A stretch of 54,038 nt of DNA from an uncultured Ruminococcus sp. (GCF_902762735.1 NZ_CACWPP010000018.1:1-54038); one strand, 5' to 3'; counted from the stretch's first letter, positions 44,701 through 53,814 are shown. Notes: generated by a model not told the origin, from the letters alone. Numbers and translations: made by a program.

Positions 44701-45406
44701 CCAAAACCCCCGTCATTATGGTGAAAGAGACTTTGCGGCGGTATTCTTCGGTTTCCAGCTTTGCCGCTTCTTCGGGATTTGAAAGGAAACCGCATTCTAT
44801 CATAACGGCAGGTGTCTCGGTTTTGTCAAGGAGATACAGTTCGTCATCAACAGGCTTCGTCTCACGCTCGTTATCGGGCTGTAAAAGCGAAACAAACTGC
44901 TTCTGCATAGCCCCCGCTAAACGCTCACCCTCGCTGTTGCGCCGCGAATAGAACATCTGCGCCCCGCTGAACCTGCTGTCAGTGAACTGGTTCTGGTGTA
45001 TCGAAAGCGCAATATCTTTTGAACTGTCAAACATCGCAAGGCGGTTCTTCATATCAGATTGTTTCTGCTTTGAAAGCCCCTCTATGCCCTCATCGTATAT
45101 GGAGCGGTCGTCCTCGCGGGTCATTTTCACATCGAAACCCATTATATTCAGCATCTCACGCTCAGTCAGCGCTATGTCGAGGTTTATGCCCTTTTCGGCA
45201 GTGCCGTCAACGGATATGCACCCGCCGTCCATGCCGCCGTGACCCGCATCAAGCACCACCTGCGGGCGCTCTGCAACAGGAGCAGAAACTGCGGCGGCAA
45301 TATGTTCCTGCGCTTTTTTGCCTGCCGCATCTCCCGCCCAGACAAAGCCTGTCAGCAGTGCGAAAGCCCCGCAGCAGGCGAGTATCTTCTTGGCTTTAGT
45401 GTTCAT
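44678..45406 (-). CDS. cwlD: CwlD-like N-acetylmuramoyl-L-alanine amidase
   Basis: 242 residues. N-terminal membrane anchor (ILACCGAFALLTGFVW), then an amidase_3 domain: DAGHGGMDGG (Zn His), INLDIALTERE (Zn Glu region), ALSIHQNQ (Zn His) and VMIECGFLSN (catalytic Glu). CwlD removes peptides from muramic acid so that spore-cortex muramic lactam can form, and the ~240-residue anchored layout fits it better than secreted autolysins. AGGAGG precedes the ATG. spoIVA and sipL elsewhere in the window support a sporulation reading. The last residues (I-H-N-S) come from the heptamer tract. Confidence 0.85.
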   Translation of the reverse strand: MNTKAKKILACCGAFALLTGFVWAGDAAGKKAQEHIAAAVSAPVAERPQVVLDAGHGGMDGGCISVDGTAEKGINLDIALTEREMLNIMGFDVKMTREDDRSIYDEGIEGLSKQKQSDMKNRLAMFDSSKDIALSIHQNQFTDSRFSGAQMFYSRRNSEGERLAGAMQKQFVSLLQPDNERETKPVDDELYLLDKTETPAVMIECGFLSNPEEAAKLETEEYRRKVSFTIMTGVLEFIIHNS

Positions 45407-45470
45407 ATCATGTACCTCCTGTTAAAAATGTCTGGTAAATGATATGCGCTTGTCCTGCCGTGTATGCAAA

Positions 45471-45502
45471 AAAGCAGAGCCGTCAGCTGACAGCCCTGCT
45501 TT
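45471..45502 (-). terminator. terminator of the DUF212 gene
   Basis: On the minus strand, AAAGCAGGGC..GTCAGCTGAC..GCTCTGCTTTTTT forms a stem with an internal perfect palindrome and a T run. Confidence 0.75.
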
Positions 45503-45505
45503 GGT

Positions 45506-45967
45506 TCATATAAAGAAATTGTACGCGATGATCGCATTTATGATGCCCAGCATCACGCCCGCAAACACCTGCGCGGGGGTGTGCCCCACAAACTCTTTCA
45601 GCTTGACTTCGGGCAGTTTTTTTGAGGTGAAAAGCTCCAAAGTCTTGACTATCTCGTTAAGCACCGTTGACTGCTTGCCTGTTTCCAGTCTAACGCCCTT
45701 AGCATCGTGGCACACCACCACCGCCACTATGCCCGCGATGGCAAATTCCACCGAGTCAAGCCCCTTTACAAGCCCTATACATACCGCCAGCGATGTGACA
45801 GTAGCCGAATGACCGCTGGGCATTCCTCCGTCACCGAAAAGTCTGGTAATATCCGGTTTTTTGTTGACTATGGCGTGTATTATGGTTTTCAGCACCTGCG
45901 CCTCCGCCCACGATGTCAGTGCAGTTATCACATATACATTTGAGATCAGGTCGGACAGATATTTCAT
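45506..45967 (-). CDS. divergent PAP2 family protein (DUF212, YuiD-like)
   Basis: 153 residues, a polytopic membrane protein. MPSGHSATVTSLAV and a following CHDAKGVRLETGKQSTVLNE carry the conserved DUF212 residues, with a C-terminal GHTPAQVFAG. The family is related to phosphatidic-acid phosphatases, but its substrate is not known. It is divided from cwlD by a terminator and is probably its own transcript. Confidence 0.92.
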   Translation of the reverse strand: MKYLSDLISNVYVITALTSWAEAQVLKTIIHAIVNKKPDITRLFGDGGMPSGHSATVTSLAVCIGLVKGLDSVEFAIAGIVAVVVCHDAKGVRLETGKQSTVLNEIVKTLELFTSKKLPEVKLKEFVGHTPAQVFAGVMLGIINAIIAYNFFI

Positions 45968-45985
45968 GGTTTATCATTCCTTTTT

Positions 45986-46144
45986 GTGGTCATCCCGCTG
46001 ACACACCACAAAAACAGCGGCTATACAGAACTTAAGGTTCTTGGCAAATATCTTTCCCCCGCCGCAGGCGGGGGAAAAATATTGGGCGCTCAATTATCCT
46101 TTTGTTCACCGCATTTTTAGTCGGTGTGCTAAAGGGATAGTCAT
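45986..46144 (+). mobile_element. Family B element, full copy B6
   Basis: 159 bp, as B5, beginning GTGGTCATCCC. Flanked by ATTCCTTTTT (45976-45985 and 46145-46154). A fragment of another copy (GGTCATCCCTGCTGATACACCAC, here 46157-46179 in part) follows at once. Confidence 0.85.
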
Positions 46145-46154
46145 ATTCCTTTTT

Positions 46155-46215
46155 TTGGTCATCCCTGCTGATACACCACGCAAATCGTGGTAAAGACAGC
46201 GGGAAAGCAATACGC
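46155..46215 (+). mobile_element. Family B fragment
   Basis: GGTCATCCCTGCTGATACAC matches the left end of B6, then a private hairpin (CCACGCAAATCGTGG) follows and the rest is lost. The remaining 46216-46294 has no gene. Confidence 0.6.
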
Positions 46216-46294
46216 GAGCGTATCGGCATCTTGTTATTTATCACGAATTAGCCCGCCCTCTCCCGCATCGTCGGGGAAAGGGCGAGCTTATCGG

Positions 46295-47737
46295 TCATGT
46301 CTCAACAGGCTCAAATTCAATTCTTATCTTGGGGAGCTTTTCGATAGTCTGATAGCTGTTGAACATGCCGTCCTCTATCGAAAGATCGTTCTCACCGTCG
46401 GCAGGAGGTGCGAAAATGCGCAGTGTCAGGTCTGCCGCGCCGTTGAGCGGCTTCTCGTAGAAAGCGCTCATCAGGTCGATGACCTTAGCTTTGGGCGACT
46501 TGTAGAACCACTTGCCGTTTATCTCCATCATCAGGTTGCTCTCGTCATCGAAAGTGACTTCGCAGAAGTGCGGGTCACTGTCAAAGTGCAGTGGTATCTC
46601 CAGACCCTCAGCGTCCTCAGAACTGCCCCAGCGCAGCTTTGCAGGGAATGAAACTTCGCCGCCCTTAGTCATTTCGGGTTTGAAGAAGTCGTCATGGAGT
46701 ATCTCCTTGTAGGTCTGCAAAACGGGCTGTTCGATGCCAACGTTCTGATTGTTGGGATCTTCTATCTCAAGCCCCAGTCTGCCCCTGTCGCGGAACTGGT
46801 AGAAAGTGAAGCCGCTGAACCATTCTTCGGGATCGGCTTTGAGCATATCGCAGAAGCCCTTCACCATAACAGCCTGGTCGTAAGCGCCTGTAACGTCGCC
46901 GTCTGCATTGAACTCGCTCATCACCATCGGCTTGCTTTCGCCGCCGTTTATGACTTTGAAGCGGTCATAGCTCATTTTAGTGAGCTTATAGGTGTTCTCA
47001 ACGGTATCGCGCTTGAAAGTCCTGTTCTCGGAAGTTTTCAGCGCCACATCAAAAGGCCAGCCCCAGTGCAGAGCCATATACTTGTCCACAGACCATATAT
47101 CGGTCTCTTTTACAGCCTGCGAAAACTCTTTTTCCATGATTATCTCGGTGGCGTTTGGGTCTTCTATGCCGCCGATGCAGAGTATTGTCTGCACATTAGG
47201 TGCTTTCTCGTGAAGTATCTTGTTGAAGCGGCAGTAGAAATCCGCCACGCCCTGATATGTAGCCCTCTTGGTAAAGCTGAACCAGTTGCCCGTAGCTTCG
47301 TGGTTGACACGCAGGAAAACTCTGCCGAATGTGCGCAGATCCTCAGCTATGGCGATAAGCTGTTCATCGGAAACGTTGGGGTCGATGGTGAGAGTCAGCG
47401 TAACGTCCTGACCGTGCCTTCTGACATCGCGCATGCAGGTGAAAGGCTCACCGTTCCTGTCGCCTTCCAGTCCGCCCTTGTAAGTGAAATAGTCATCGTA
47501 AGGATAATCCCACTGGAACTTAACGTCAGCGTCCTTCATCACCTCAGAGATCCTGCCTGGAAATTCCTTATCCAGCGGATAGTAGCAGTACATCAGGCTG
47601 ATGCTTCTGTGCGGTCTGCCCAGCTTGTGCAGGATATAGTCCTGATCCACATACTCACCGCGCTCAGAGCCGTCCCCCAGATCGAGAGCGCACTTTGCCT
47701 TGCCCATGTGTACCGAATAAACCTTGTATTCGCTCAT
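46295..47737 (-). CDS. GH26-like glycoside hydrolase
   Basis: 480 residues. The TIM-barrel part (~1-350) has LRVNHEATGNWF with a candidate acid/base Glu (~146), matching the FRPLHEMNGDWFWW landmark of GH26, and KPMVMSEFNADGD with a candidate nucleophile Glu (~275). WSVDKYMALHWGWPF and FTFYQFRDRGRLGLEI complete the barrel. A ~130-residue beta domain follows (EIPLHFDSDPHFCEVTFDDE part). It lacks a signal peptide, so it is intracellular. It may act on mannan or another beta-glycan; substrate unknown. GGAGGTA precedes the ATG. Confidence 0.75.
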   Translation of the reverse strand: MSEYKVYSVHMGKAKCALDLGDGSERGEYVDQDYILHKLGRPHRSISLMYCYYPLDKEFPGRISEVMKDADVKFQWDYPYDDYFTYKGGLEGDRNGEPFTCMRDVRRHGQDVTLTLTIDPNVSDEQLIAIAEDLRTFGRVFLRVNHEATGNWFSFTKRATYQGVADFYCRFNKILHEKAPNVQTILCIGGIEDPNATEIIMEKEFSQAVKETDIWSVDKYMALHWGWPFDVALKTSENRTFKRDTVENTYKLTKMSYDRFKVINGGESKPMVMSEFNADGDVTGAYDQAVMVKGFCDMLKADPEEWFSGFTFYQFRDRGRLGLEIEDPNNQNVGIEQPVLQTYKEILHDDFFKPEMTKGGEVSFPAKLRWGSSEDAEGLEIPLHFDSDPHFCEVTFDDESNLMMEINGKWFYKSPKAKVIDLMSAFYEKPLNGAADLTLRIFAPPADGENDLSIEDGMFNSYQTIEKLPKIRIEFEPVET

Positions 47738-47868
47738 AAAATACCTCCATTTTTACCTTTATCTATCCCTATAAGACAGCTCAGCGCCGCACATACGAAC
47801 ATGTACGACCCCAGCGTATTGTATCTGTCAGATTATCATTGTCTGCGGCTGTCCTGCTGACAAACCGT

Positions 47869-48285
47869 GCCAAACACCCTTTAAGCAGGCATTGACAGCA
47901 TTCCCATCATCACCGCAGGCGTGTGACTGTCATTCACTTAGGCGCAAATATCGAAGCCCATATCCCGCCTGTTGCCAAACACCCTTTAAGCAGGCATTGA
48001 CAGCATTCCCATCATCACCGCGACCGTCAGACTGTCATTCACTTCGGCGATAATATCGAAAACCATATCCCGCCTGTTGCCAAACACCCTTTAAGCAGGC
48101 ATTGACATCATTCCCATCATCACCGCAGGCGTGTGACTGTCATTCACTTCGGCGCAAATATCGAAGCATATCCCGCCTGTTGCCAAACACCCTTTAAGCA
48201 GGCATTGACAGCATTCCTATCATCACCGCAGTCGTGTGACTGTCATTCACTTCGGCACAAATATCGAAAAACATATCCCGCCCCG
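47869..48285. repeat. four-copy ~105-bp tandem array
   Basis: Units begin GCCAAACACCCTTTAAGCAG at 47869, 47974, 48079 and 48182 (periods 105, 105 and 103) and end CATATCCCGCCTGTT. Differences are few and scattered. No coding capacity on either strand beyond short chance frames. It fills most of the gap between the GH26-like and serine-hydrolase genes. Confidence 0.9.
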
Positions 48286-48329
48286 TTCGTGTATCAGTGT
48301 CAATACACATCAGACCCGTATATCGGGAG

Positions 48330-49475
48330 CTATGCATTTTTTTCGGCGGGAGCATCTTCTGTCGGACTTTCAGGCGCTATCAGTGAATTTATATCATCAC
48401 ACACCAGCGCGATGTCCTTGAACACCTGACAGCTCTCGTCGGTCTCGGGTGTCTGCTCGGTATAGATGCACAGCACGAAAGGCGACTCGGCATAGACTAT
48501 CGCGCAGTCGCTGAAAGCATTTTCGGTGTAGTCAGTGCCGAACTTTTGTGCAACGGGATATTTTTCGCCCAGCGCCTTACCTATCTGAATATTCAGCTTA
48601 GCGTTGCACATAAGGTCTATTAGCCATTTTCCTGTTTTGTTCTTTTCGGCGAACTCATAAATATCCACATAGCATTTGGTCATATCCTCGGGTGTGCAGT
48701 AGGTGAATATCCATTCACCGTTGTAACCGAGAGTGAAATTCGCGCCTATCTCATACTGATTGCGGTTGAATTCGTCTGTGCCGAAAGTACGGCAGAGAAG
48801 CTGATAGGCAGTGTTGTCGCTTTCCAGGATAGTGTATTCTATCAGTTCTTTAGCGGTATACTCCTTGCCGTAGTCCTCACCTGCAAGTGTACCGTCATCG
48901 CCCTCCCACTTGCTGTCAAGGGTTATTTTTTTATCCGTGTCGATCTCCTCAGCGAGCAGAGACTTTACGAACGGTGCTTTTATGGTCGAGCAGGTCATAA
49001 ACTGATCGTACTGGTGATAGCCTATCACAGCGCCCGTGCTGATATTCCTGTATTCAAACCCCAGCGGAAAATCTGCGTCACTGCATATCTCCTGAAGCCT
49101 GTCAAAGCATTTTGCAAGCTCTTCATTTGAATACACCATTTCAAAGTCACTGATATTAAAGCTGTAACTGTTGCCGATGTTGAAATACTCGGCATTTCTC
49201 TGTTCAACAGCTTTAGTGATCTCCTTATTTTCGACGACTTCATCAAACACCTGCGAAGACGCATCTTCAAGCAGCGGCGAAAGCGCCGATGAAGATCCTT
49301 CGGAGGTGCTGTTTTTATCGGCTGAACTGCTATTATCGGACGGCAATATTTGCAGTGCGGAAGAATCGTCCTTTCGTCTGATCGAACCTGCTTCCGCCTT
49401 GCTTCCGCAGCTGCACAAAAGGCATGCTGCCGCCATCAGAAGCGCAGTGATACCTGCGTATGTTTTTTTACCCAT
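48330..49475 (-). CDS. serine-hydrolase lipoprotein (class A beta-lactamase-like)
   Basis: 381 residues. Lipoprotein signal ending LLCSC, a Ser/Asp-rich linker (~30-75), then a penicillin-recognising fold: STIKAP (SxxK, Ser ~162), ESDNTAYQ (SDN) and QKFGTD in the KTG position. Class A enzymes need a Glu166-type residue for lactam hydrolysis, and I cannot place one with confidence, so it may be a wall-active hydrolase or regulator rather than a resistance enzyme. It lies on the outer membrane face. Confidence 0.85.
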   Translation of the reverse strand: MGKKTYAGITALLMAAACLLCSCGSKAEAGSIRRKDDSSALQILPSDNSSSADKNSTSEGSSSALSPLLEDASSQVFDEVVENKEITKAVEQRNAEYFNIGNSYSFNISDFEMVYSNEELAKCFDRLQEICSDADFPLGFEYRNISTGAVIGYHQYDQFMTCSTIKAPFVKSLLAEEIDTDKKITLDSKWEGDDGTLAGEDYGKEYTAKELIEYTILESDNTAYQLLCRTFGTDEFNRNQYEIGANFTLGYNGEWIFTYCTPEDMTKCYVDIYEFAEKNKTGKWLIDLMCNAKLNIQIGKALGEKYPVAQKFGTDYTENAFSDCAIVYAESPFVLCIYTEQTPETDESCQVFKDIALVCDDINSLIAPESPTEDAPAEKNA

Positions 49476-49646
49476 ATTTATCTGACCTCATTGTGATCGT
49501 ATACGGCAGATCCTCCGCCGTAAGGCTCACCCTCACCGTACCCTGCGCTGACCACCACGAAAGTGCAGGGTATAATACCATTACATTCTAACATATTTCC
49601 TTCTAAAAGTCAACAGAATTCCTTGATTTTCCGTAAAAAACAACAC

Positions 49647-49675
49647 TTGACAAACTTCGTGAAATAGTATAATAT
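49647..49675 (+). promoter_or_regulatory. sigma-A promoter of the HMA gene
   Basis: TTGACA (49647-49652), 17-base spacer, TAATAT (49670-49675); TATAAT overlaps it at shorter spacing. Confidence 0.75.
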
Positions 49676-49740
49676 AAATATATTGACCGCCGCTGTGAAT
49701 ATTCATGCACCGTGCGGCGTAATGGGACGGAGGTATAAAA

Positions 49741-49965
49741 ATGGTAAAGATGACACTGGGCGTTGAGGGCATGATGTGTCCCCACTGTGAAGCGCATGTA
49801 AATGAAGACATCAGCAAGGCATTCAAGGTAGAGTCTGTGGTAAGTGACCACAATGCAAACACTGCTGTTGTAGTTGCAGAAGCGGCTATATCTGAGGACG
49901 AGCTGAAAAAAGTCATTGACGAAGCGGGCTACAAGCTGGTATCCTACACCTGTGAGAACGTCTGA
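49741..49965 (+). CDS. HMA-domain metal-binding protein (CopZ-like)
   Basis: 74 residues. Metal loop GMMCPHCEAHV with CxxC (residues ~13-16) and the beta-alpha-beta fold of a copper chaperone. GGACGGAGG precedes the ATG. It is monocistronic with its own promoter and terminator; no pump adjoins it. The window's only metal ATPase has its own HMA protein with a different CANC motif. Confidence 0.92.
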   Translation: MVKMTLGVEGMMCPHCEAHVNEDISKAFKVESVVSDHNANTAVVVAEAAISEDELKKVIDEAGYKLVSYTCENV

Positions 49966-49984
49966 TATTATCGGAAAAAAGCGA

Positions 49985-50021
49985 ACGCCCCGACACGGCT
50001 GATGCAGTGTCGGGGCGTTTT
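49985..50021 (+). terminator. terminator of the HMA gene
   Basis: ACGCCCCGACAC (49985-49996) pairs exactly with GTGTCGGGGCGT (50007-50018), then TTTT. Confidence 0.92.
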
Positions 50022-50261
50022 GCGGTTATTTTTTGCGGGCTGTTCTCCGCGAGGGAGTGCGCCGCGCAGATCATCTTTGTGTGCATCTTGAACGCTTGGT
50101 GAAACTGCATTTGCGGGCTGGCAGTTCTCTTCTTTGGGGTGGCTGCCCGCCCACCCGCCCGCAGGGCATCGCACCTTGTACTTTGACATGCTGCCGCGTG
50201 GGAGCGCTGACCGCCGCTGCGGCGACGCATTCTATAATGCATGCTGAAAAATATGGAACGA

Positions 50262-51173
50262 CTACCAAGGTTTTACTGTGCCGACTATCTCACTGATATT
50301 GCTGATGCCCTTGTCCTCACAGAATTTCTGCATGCCCTCGATTATCTTCACAGGTGCAAACGGGTCGGCAAATATCGCCGCACCTACCTGCACAAGACTC
50401 GCACCTGCCAACATGATCTCTATCGCATCTTCCCATGTGGATACGCCGCCCATGCCGCAGACAGGTATATTGACAGCGTTTGCCACCTGCCATACCATTC
50501 GTACTGCCACAGGGAATACCGCAGGACCCGAAAGTCCGCCCACATTATTTCTGAGGATAGGTCTGCCTGTGTTGATGTCTATGCGCATGCCCAGCAGTGT
50601 ATTGATGAGCGATACCGCATCAGCGCCGTTCGCTTCAACGCTTTTGGCGATGTCGGTTATACTGGTGACATTCGGTGACAGCTTGACCATCACAGGCTTA
50701 TCGGAATTGTCCTTTACAGCCTTTGTTACCTGACCCGCGATAGTGCAGTCAGTACCGAAAGCCGCGCCGCCCTGTTTTACGTTGGGGCAGGAGATGTTCA
50801 GTTCTATCATGTCCACCGCACTGCCTTTAAGTTTAGCGGCGAGTTCGGCGCATTCTTCTATTGTCGAACCTGCTATGTTCGCGATTATGCGTGTGTCTTT
50901 TGTGACGAGGTTGGGCAGTTCGTATGAGAGGAACTTGTCAACGCCGCCGTTTTGCAGACCCACAGAATTCAGCATTCCTGAGGGTGTTTCTGCCACACGC
51001 GGCGCGGGATTGCCCTCGCGGCGGTGCAGTGTGGTGCCCTTTACCGATATGCCGCCCAGTGTCGAGAGGGGGTAAAGGCATTCATATTCTCTGCCGTAGC
51101 CGTATGTGCCGCTGGCAGGTACTATCGGGTTCTTGAAATCAACTCCGCAGAAGTTCACGTTTAATCTGTTCAT
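50262..51173 (-). CDS. pyrD: dihydroorotate dehydrogenase B, catalytic subunit
   Basis: 303 residues, the FMN-binding TIM barrel of class 1B enzymes: NPIVPASGTYGYGREY, KGTTLHRREGNPAPR, ELNISCPNVKQGG with the catalytic Cys, VMVKLSPNVT and GGLSGPAVFP, and the FMN phosphate loop GMGGVSTWEDAIEIMLAGAS (~235-255). It oxidises dihydroorotate to orotate and passes electrons through PyrK to NAD. Its start overlaps the pyrK stop by four bases, so the two subunits are coupled. Confidence 0.97.
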   Translation of the reverse strand: MNRLNVNFCGVDFKNPIVPASGTYGYGREYECLYPLSTLGGISVKGTTLHRREGNPAPRVAETPSGMLNSVGLQNGGVDKFLSYELPNLVTKDTRIIANIAGSTIEECAELAAKLKGSAVDMIELNISCPNVKQGGAAFGTDCTIAGQVTKAVKDNSDKPVMVKLSPNVTSITDIAKSVEANGADAVSLINTLLGMRIDINTGRPILRNNVGGLSGPAVFPVAVRMVWQVANAVNIPVCGMGGVSTWEDAIEIMLAGASLVQVGAAIFADPFAPVKIIEGMQKFCEDKGISNISEIVGTVKPW

Positions 51174-51937
51174 TCAAAAACCACCTCCTTGCTGTCAAAT
51201 ACAGGACCGTCTTTGCAGACATGCGAATGTATCTCCTTGCCGTCGCGGACTGTTCTGCAAGCGCACACAAGACATGCGCCCACGCCGCAAGCCATGCGCT
51301 GTTCAAGGCTTACCTGACATTCTATGCCGTTTTCTTCGGCTATCTTAGCCACGTTTCTGAGCATCACCATCGGACCGCAAGCCACGATAATATCGGGCTT
51401 GTCGGCGGCTATCTGTTCGGTCAGCGCATCAGTGACGAAGCCCTTTCTGCCTGCCGAACCGTCATCGGTGCAGAGTATCGCTTTGCCGCCTGCCGCCTGA
51501 AGGTCGTCCTGCAAAATGACAGTCGCCATGTTGCGGAAGCCGCTTATCGCCACAGCATTTTCGCCGTATGCTTTGGCTATGCCCACCATCGGCGGAACAC
51601 CTATGCCGCCGCCGACACAGACTATCTTTTTGCCCTCAAGCACTTTGAAACCCTTGCCCAGCGGTGCGATGATGTCGATAAGCTGACCCTTGCAGAGGTC
51701 TGCCAGCTTTTCCGTACCCTTGCCGCGTATCTCGAACACCAGTCTTATAGTGCCCTTAGCCTTGTCAATGTCGCATATCGAGATAGGTCTGCGCAGGAAG
51801 AAGCCTTCTGCCGCCACCTGAGCGAACTGCCCCGGCTGTGCAAGCTCCGCTATCTCGGGACATAGTATCTCCACATCGAAAATGCCCTTAGCGAGGTTCT
51901 TTTTCGACACTATCTGATATTTGCCTTGTTTGTACAT
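51170..51937 (-). CDS. pyrK: dihydroorotate dehydrogenase B, electron-transfer subunit
   Basis: 255 residues from ATG 51937 (the longer frame from 51997 encodes an unlikely hydrophobic lead). FAD domain with FFLRRPISICD, NAD domain with GGGIGVPPMV and CGPMVMLRNVAK, and the C-terminal [2Fe-2S] site MACGVGACLVCACRTV..HSHVCKDGPVF. It forms the heterotetramer with PyrD. A B-type enzyme fits an anaerobic Firmicute. The leader reads CAGCCCCCATTAAAA on the far side, like the ends of the Family D units. Confidence 0.97.
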   Translation of the reverse strand: MYKQGKYQIVSKKNLAKGIFDVEILCPEIAELAQPGQFAQVAAEGFFLRRPISICDIDKAKGTIRLVFEIRGKGTEKLADLCKGQLIDIIAPLGKGFKVLEGKKIVCVGGGIGVPPMVGIAKAYGENAVAISGFRNMATVILQDDLQAAGGKAILCTDDGSAGRKGFVTDALTEQIAADKPDIIVACGPMVMLRNVAKIAEENGIECQVSLEQRMACGVGACLVCACRTVRDGKEIHSHVCKDGPVFDSKEVVFE

Positions 51938-52038
51938 TCTATCAGCCCCCATTAAAATTATCATTACTATTATAAAACATATTGCGGCTGTTGTCAACCG
52001 TCTGACACAGCTTATCCAAAACGGCGGCAGGCAGATCT

Positions 52039-52500
52039 TTATTCGGTATAAACAGTGATGTTCTGCACATCGTTTTCAAGGTCATATGTGTAAAGTGCTA
52101 TCTTGTTTGAATTTACGTAGTGGGTAATAAAATCGTCCATCTTAAAATAACTTTTGTTTTCTTCAAAGTATATCGGCAGTTTGAAATCGGCAGTCATAAA
52201 CCATAATGCCACATATTTCGCACCGCTGTTTATTGCATCTTCCGTCACTTTGTTCTGTTCGATATGATCTTTTATCAATGTTTTTATCTCTTCCTGCGAT
52301 TTGGGGACATGCTGTATAAAATAATACCTGTCACAGCGCATATGGTCTCCGCTTTTAGAGAAAACGGCAGTTTTCGGTATCTCAAAAATGTTTTCTTTTG
52401 ACCTGTCATAGTGAACATGGTCATACAGCAGTAAAAATGCAAGTAAGGACAGTATAAATAACGTGCATGTGATAATTGCGAACTTCTTCTTTCTCTTCAT
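52039..52500 (-). CDS. membrane-anchored protein of unknown function
   Basis: 153 residues. Basic N terminus (MKRKKKF), one membrane helix (AIITCTLFILSLLAFLLLY), then an outer domain with a DHVHYD start and a single Cys (MRCDRYYF). No family recognised. It starts at an ATGA overlap with the short duplicated ORF upstream and is at the end of the alpha/beta-hydrolase operon. Confidence 0.7.
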   Translation of the reverse strand: MKRKKKFAIITCTLFILSLLAFLLLYDHVHYDRSKENIFEIPKTAVFSKSGDHMRCDRYYFIQHVPKSQEEIKTLIKDHIEQNKVTEDAINSGAKYVALWFMTADFKLPIYFEENKSYFKMDDFITHYVNSNKIALYTYDLENDVQNITVYTE

Positions 52501-52679
52501 CTTCCAGCCCCCGCACTTTCGTAAAAATCTTCGATGGTCTGCATAAGTTCGGTGTTGATGGAGTTAACTATCGTCCTGTCCATCTCGTTGGTCAGTTCAG
52601 CCGGTTTTTTATCACGTTCCTTGCCCTTGCAGTTCTCCATTATCACCTTTTTGCGTTCGCTGAACGGCATTCTCTTCAT
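52497..52679 (-). CDS. 60-residue ORF made by tandem duplication of the hydrolase 3' end
   Basis: From residue ~9 onward it is a near-copy of the hydrolase C terminus (MENCKGKERDKK..TIEDFYESAGAGR). The duplication unit is 179 bases. It includes the stop codon and the following start, so each copy ends in the same GGAAGATGAAGAGA junction and the ATGA coupling to the next gene is preserved. It begins MKR like the gene downstream. It has no ribosome site of its own other than through coupling, so whether it is a functional protein is open. Confidence 0.6.
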   Translation of the reverse strand: MKRMPFSERKKVIMENCKGKERDKKPAELTNEMDRTIVNSINTELMQTIEDFYESAGAGR

Positions 52680-53758
52680 CTTCCAGCCCCCGCACTTTCG
52701 TAAAAATCTTCGATGGTCTGCATAAGGTCGGTGTTGATGGTGTTAACTATCGTCCTGTCCATTTCAGCGGTCAGTTCAGCCAGTTTTTTATCACGTTCCT
52801 TGCCCTTATAGTTTTCCATTATCTCCTTTTTGCGGTCATTGAACGGCTTTTTGTACTCGTTGCATTCATCGCTGTTGAAGAACTTGTTGTGGTCGGCATT
52901 CTCGCCTGTCAGCGTGATAAACTGTGCATTGGGGTTGGTTATCTCGTCACGCTTTGAAACTATGCTGACTTCGCTGTACACCACAAAATTGTCGTTCTCA
53001 CCGTGTATCAGCAGGTTTGGTATGCCCGACTTGTTTATGCCGTCAACAGCGTTAAGGTCGGCATACTCTTTGAAAACCAGTTTATTATAGCCCCATACGA
53101 AAGGGTGAAAAACTATGGCGGCTTTGGTCTTCATGGTCTGTATCGTGCCGGCATCCAGCATTTCGAGCGGGTATGCGTAGCCCGACATTTCTGCGCTTGC
53201 CTTGATGTCGTGGTCAAAATTCTGTACTGCACTGACAGCGAAGCCGCCCCAGCTGTGTCCCAGCAGGTAAATATCAAGCCCTGCCAGGCGTGGGTCGTTC
53301 TCAGCAAATGTGAGGGCTTTGTCGAGGTCTATCACCGACTGCACCAGCCCCACAGTGCCTTTTCCCTCACTCCAGCCCGAACCTGTTGCATCGTAGGCGA
53401 ACAGTCTCCAGCCCTTTTCCACGAACCACATCAGCTGATTCATGTAGCTTTCATGCCCTGTCGAAATACCGTGTGCAAACACCAGCAGACCTTTCGGGCT
53501 TTCGTTTTCCATGCCGTAAATGAAGCCTTTCAGCGTGTTTTCGCCCGACTTGAATTCAACTTCTTCACGCGGGTGGAGTTTTTTCCAGTCGGGGTCATAG
53601 CGGTTGTACGGGTCGGAATCTTGGGCGGGGTAGTCACCTCTTCCGAAGATATTGTGCATGACCGTGACAGTCACCCCGCACATCGCCGCGAAAAGCAGTG
53701 CTATCACTGACAGCGATATGAACAGTGCATTTTTGTGACTGTGCTTTTTTCTGCTCAT
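52676..53758 (-). CDS. membrane-anchored alpha/beta hydrolase
   Basis: 360 residues from ATG 53758 (GAGGAG upstream; an ATG 13 codons earlier has no ribosome site). N-terminal helix (ALFISLSVIALLFAAMCGVTV) then a serine hydrolase with HGIS near the oxyanion site, the nucleophile elbow GHSWGG, NLLIHGENDNFV with the Asp region and a late His (ADHNKFF). The family hydrolyses esters or peptides at the cell surface; no substrate can be named. The last ~60 residues are helical and charged and are duplicated downstream as a separate ORF. Confidence 0.88.
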   Translation of the reverse strand: MSRKKHSHKNALFISLSVIALLFAAMCGVTVTVMHNIFGRGDYPAQDSDPYNRYDPDWKKLHPREEVEFKSGENTLKGFIYGMENESPKGLLVFAHGISTGHESYMNQLMWFVEKGWRLFAYDATGSGWSEGKGTVGLVQSVIDLDKALTFAENDPRLAGLDIYLLGHSWGGFAVSAVQNFDHDIKASAEMSGYAYPLEMLDAGTIQTMKTKAAIVFHPFVWGYNKLVFKEYADLNAVDGINKSGIPNLLIHGENDNFVVYSEVSIVSKRDEITNPNAQFITLTGENADHNKFFNSDECNEYKKPFNDRKKEIMENYKGKERDKKLAELTAEMDRTIVNTINTDLMQTIEDFYESAGAGR

Positions 53759-53770
53759 ATATTTCTCCTC

Positions 53771-53797
53771 ACTCCCAATTATGATGTGTATTGCCAA
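53771..53797. mobile_element. internally deleted Family A remnant
   Basis: TCCCAATTATGATGTGTATT is joined directly to GCCAAATTGA, that is, a left end fused to a right end with the interior lost. Confidence 0.45.
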
Positions 53798-53814
53798 ATT
53801 GATTTTTTCCCAAT

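Noticed and set aside
47869-48285. CRISPR array
   Set aside because: The units are tandem ~105-bp copies with no short repeat/variable spacer pattern and no cas genes nearby.
48133-48429. open frames in the 105-bp tandem array
   Set aside because: Chance frames without ribosome sites; composition follows the repeat.
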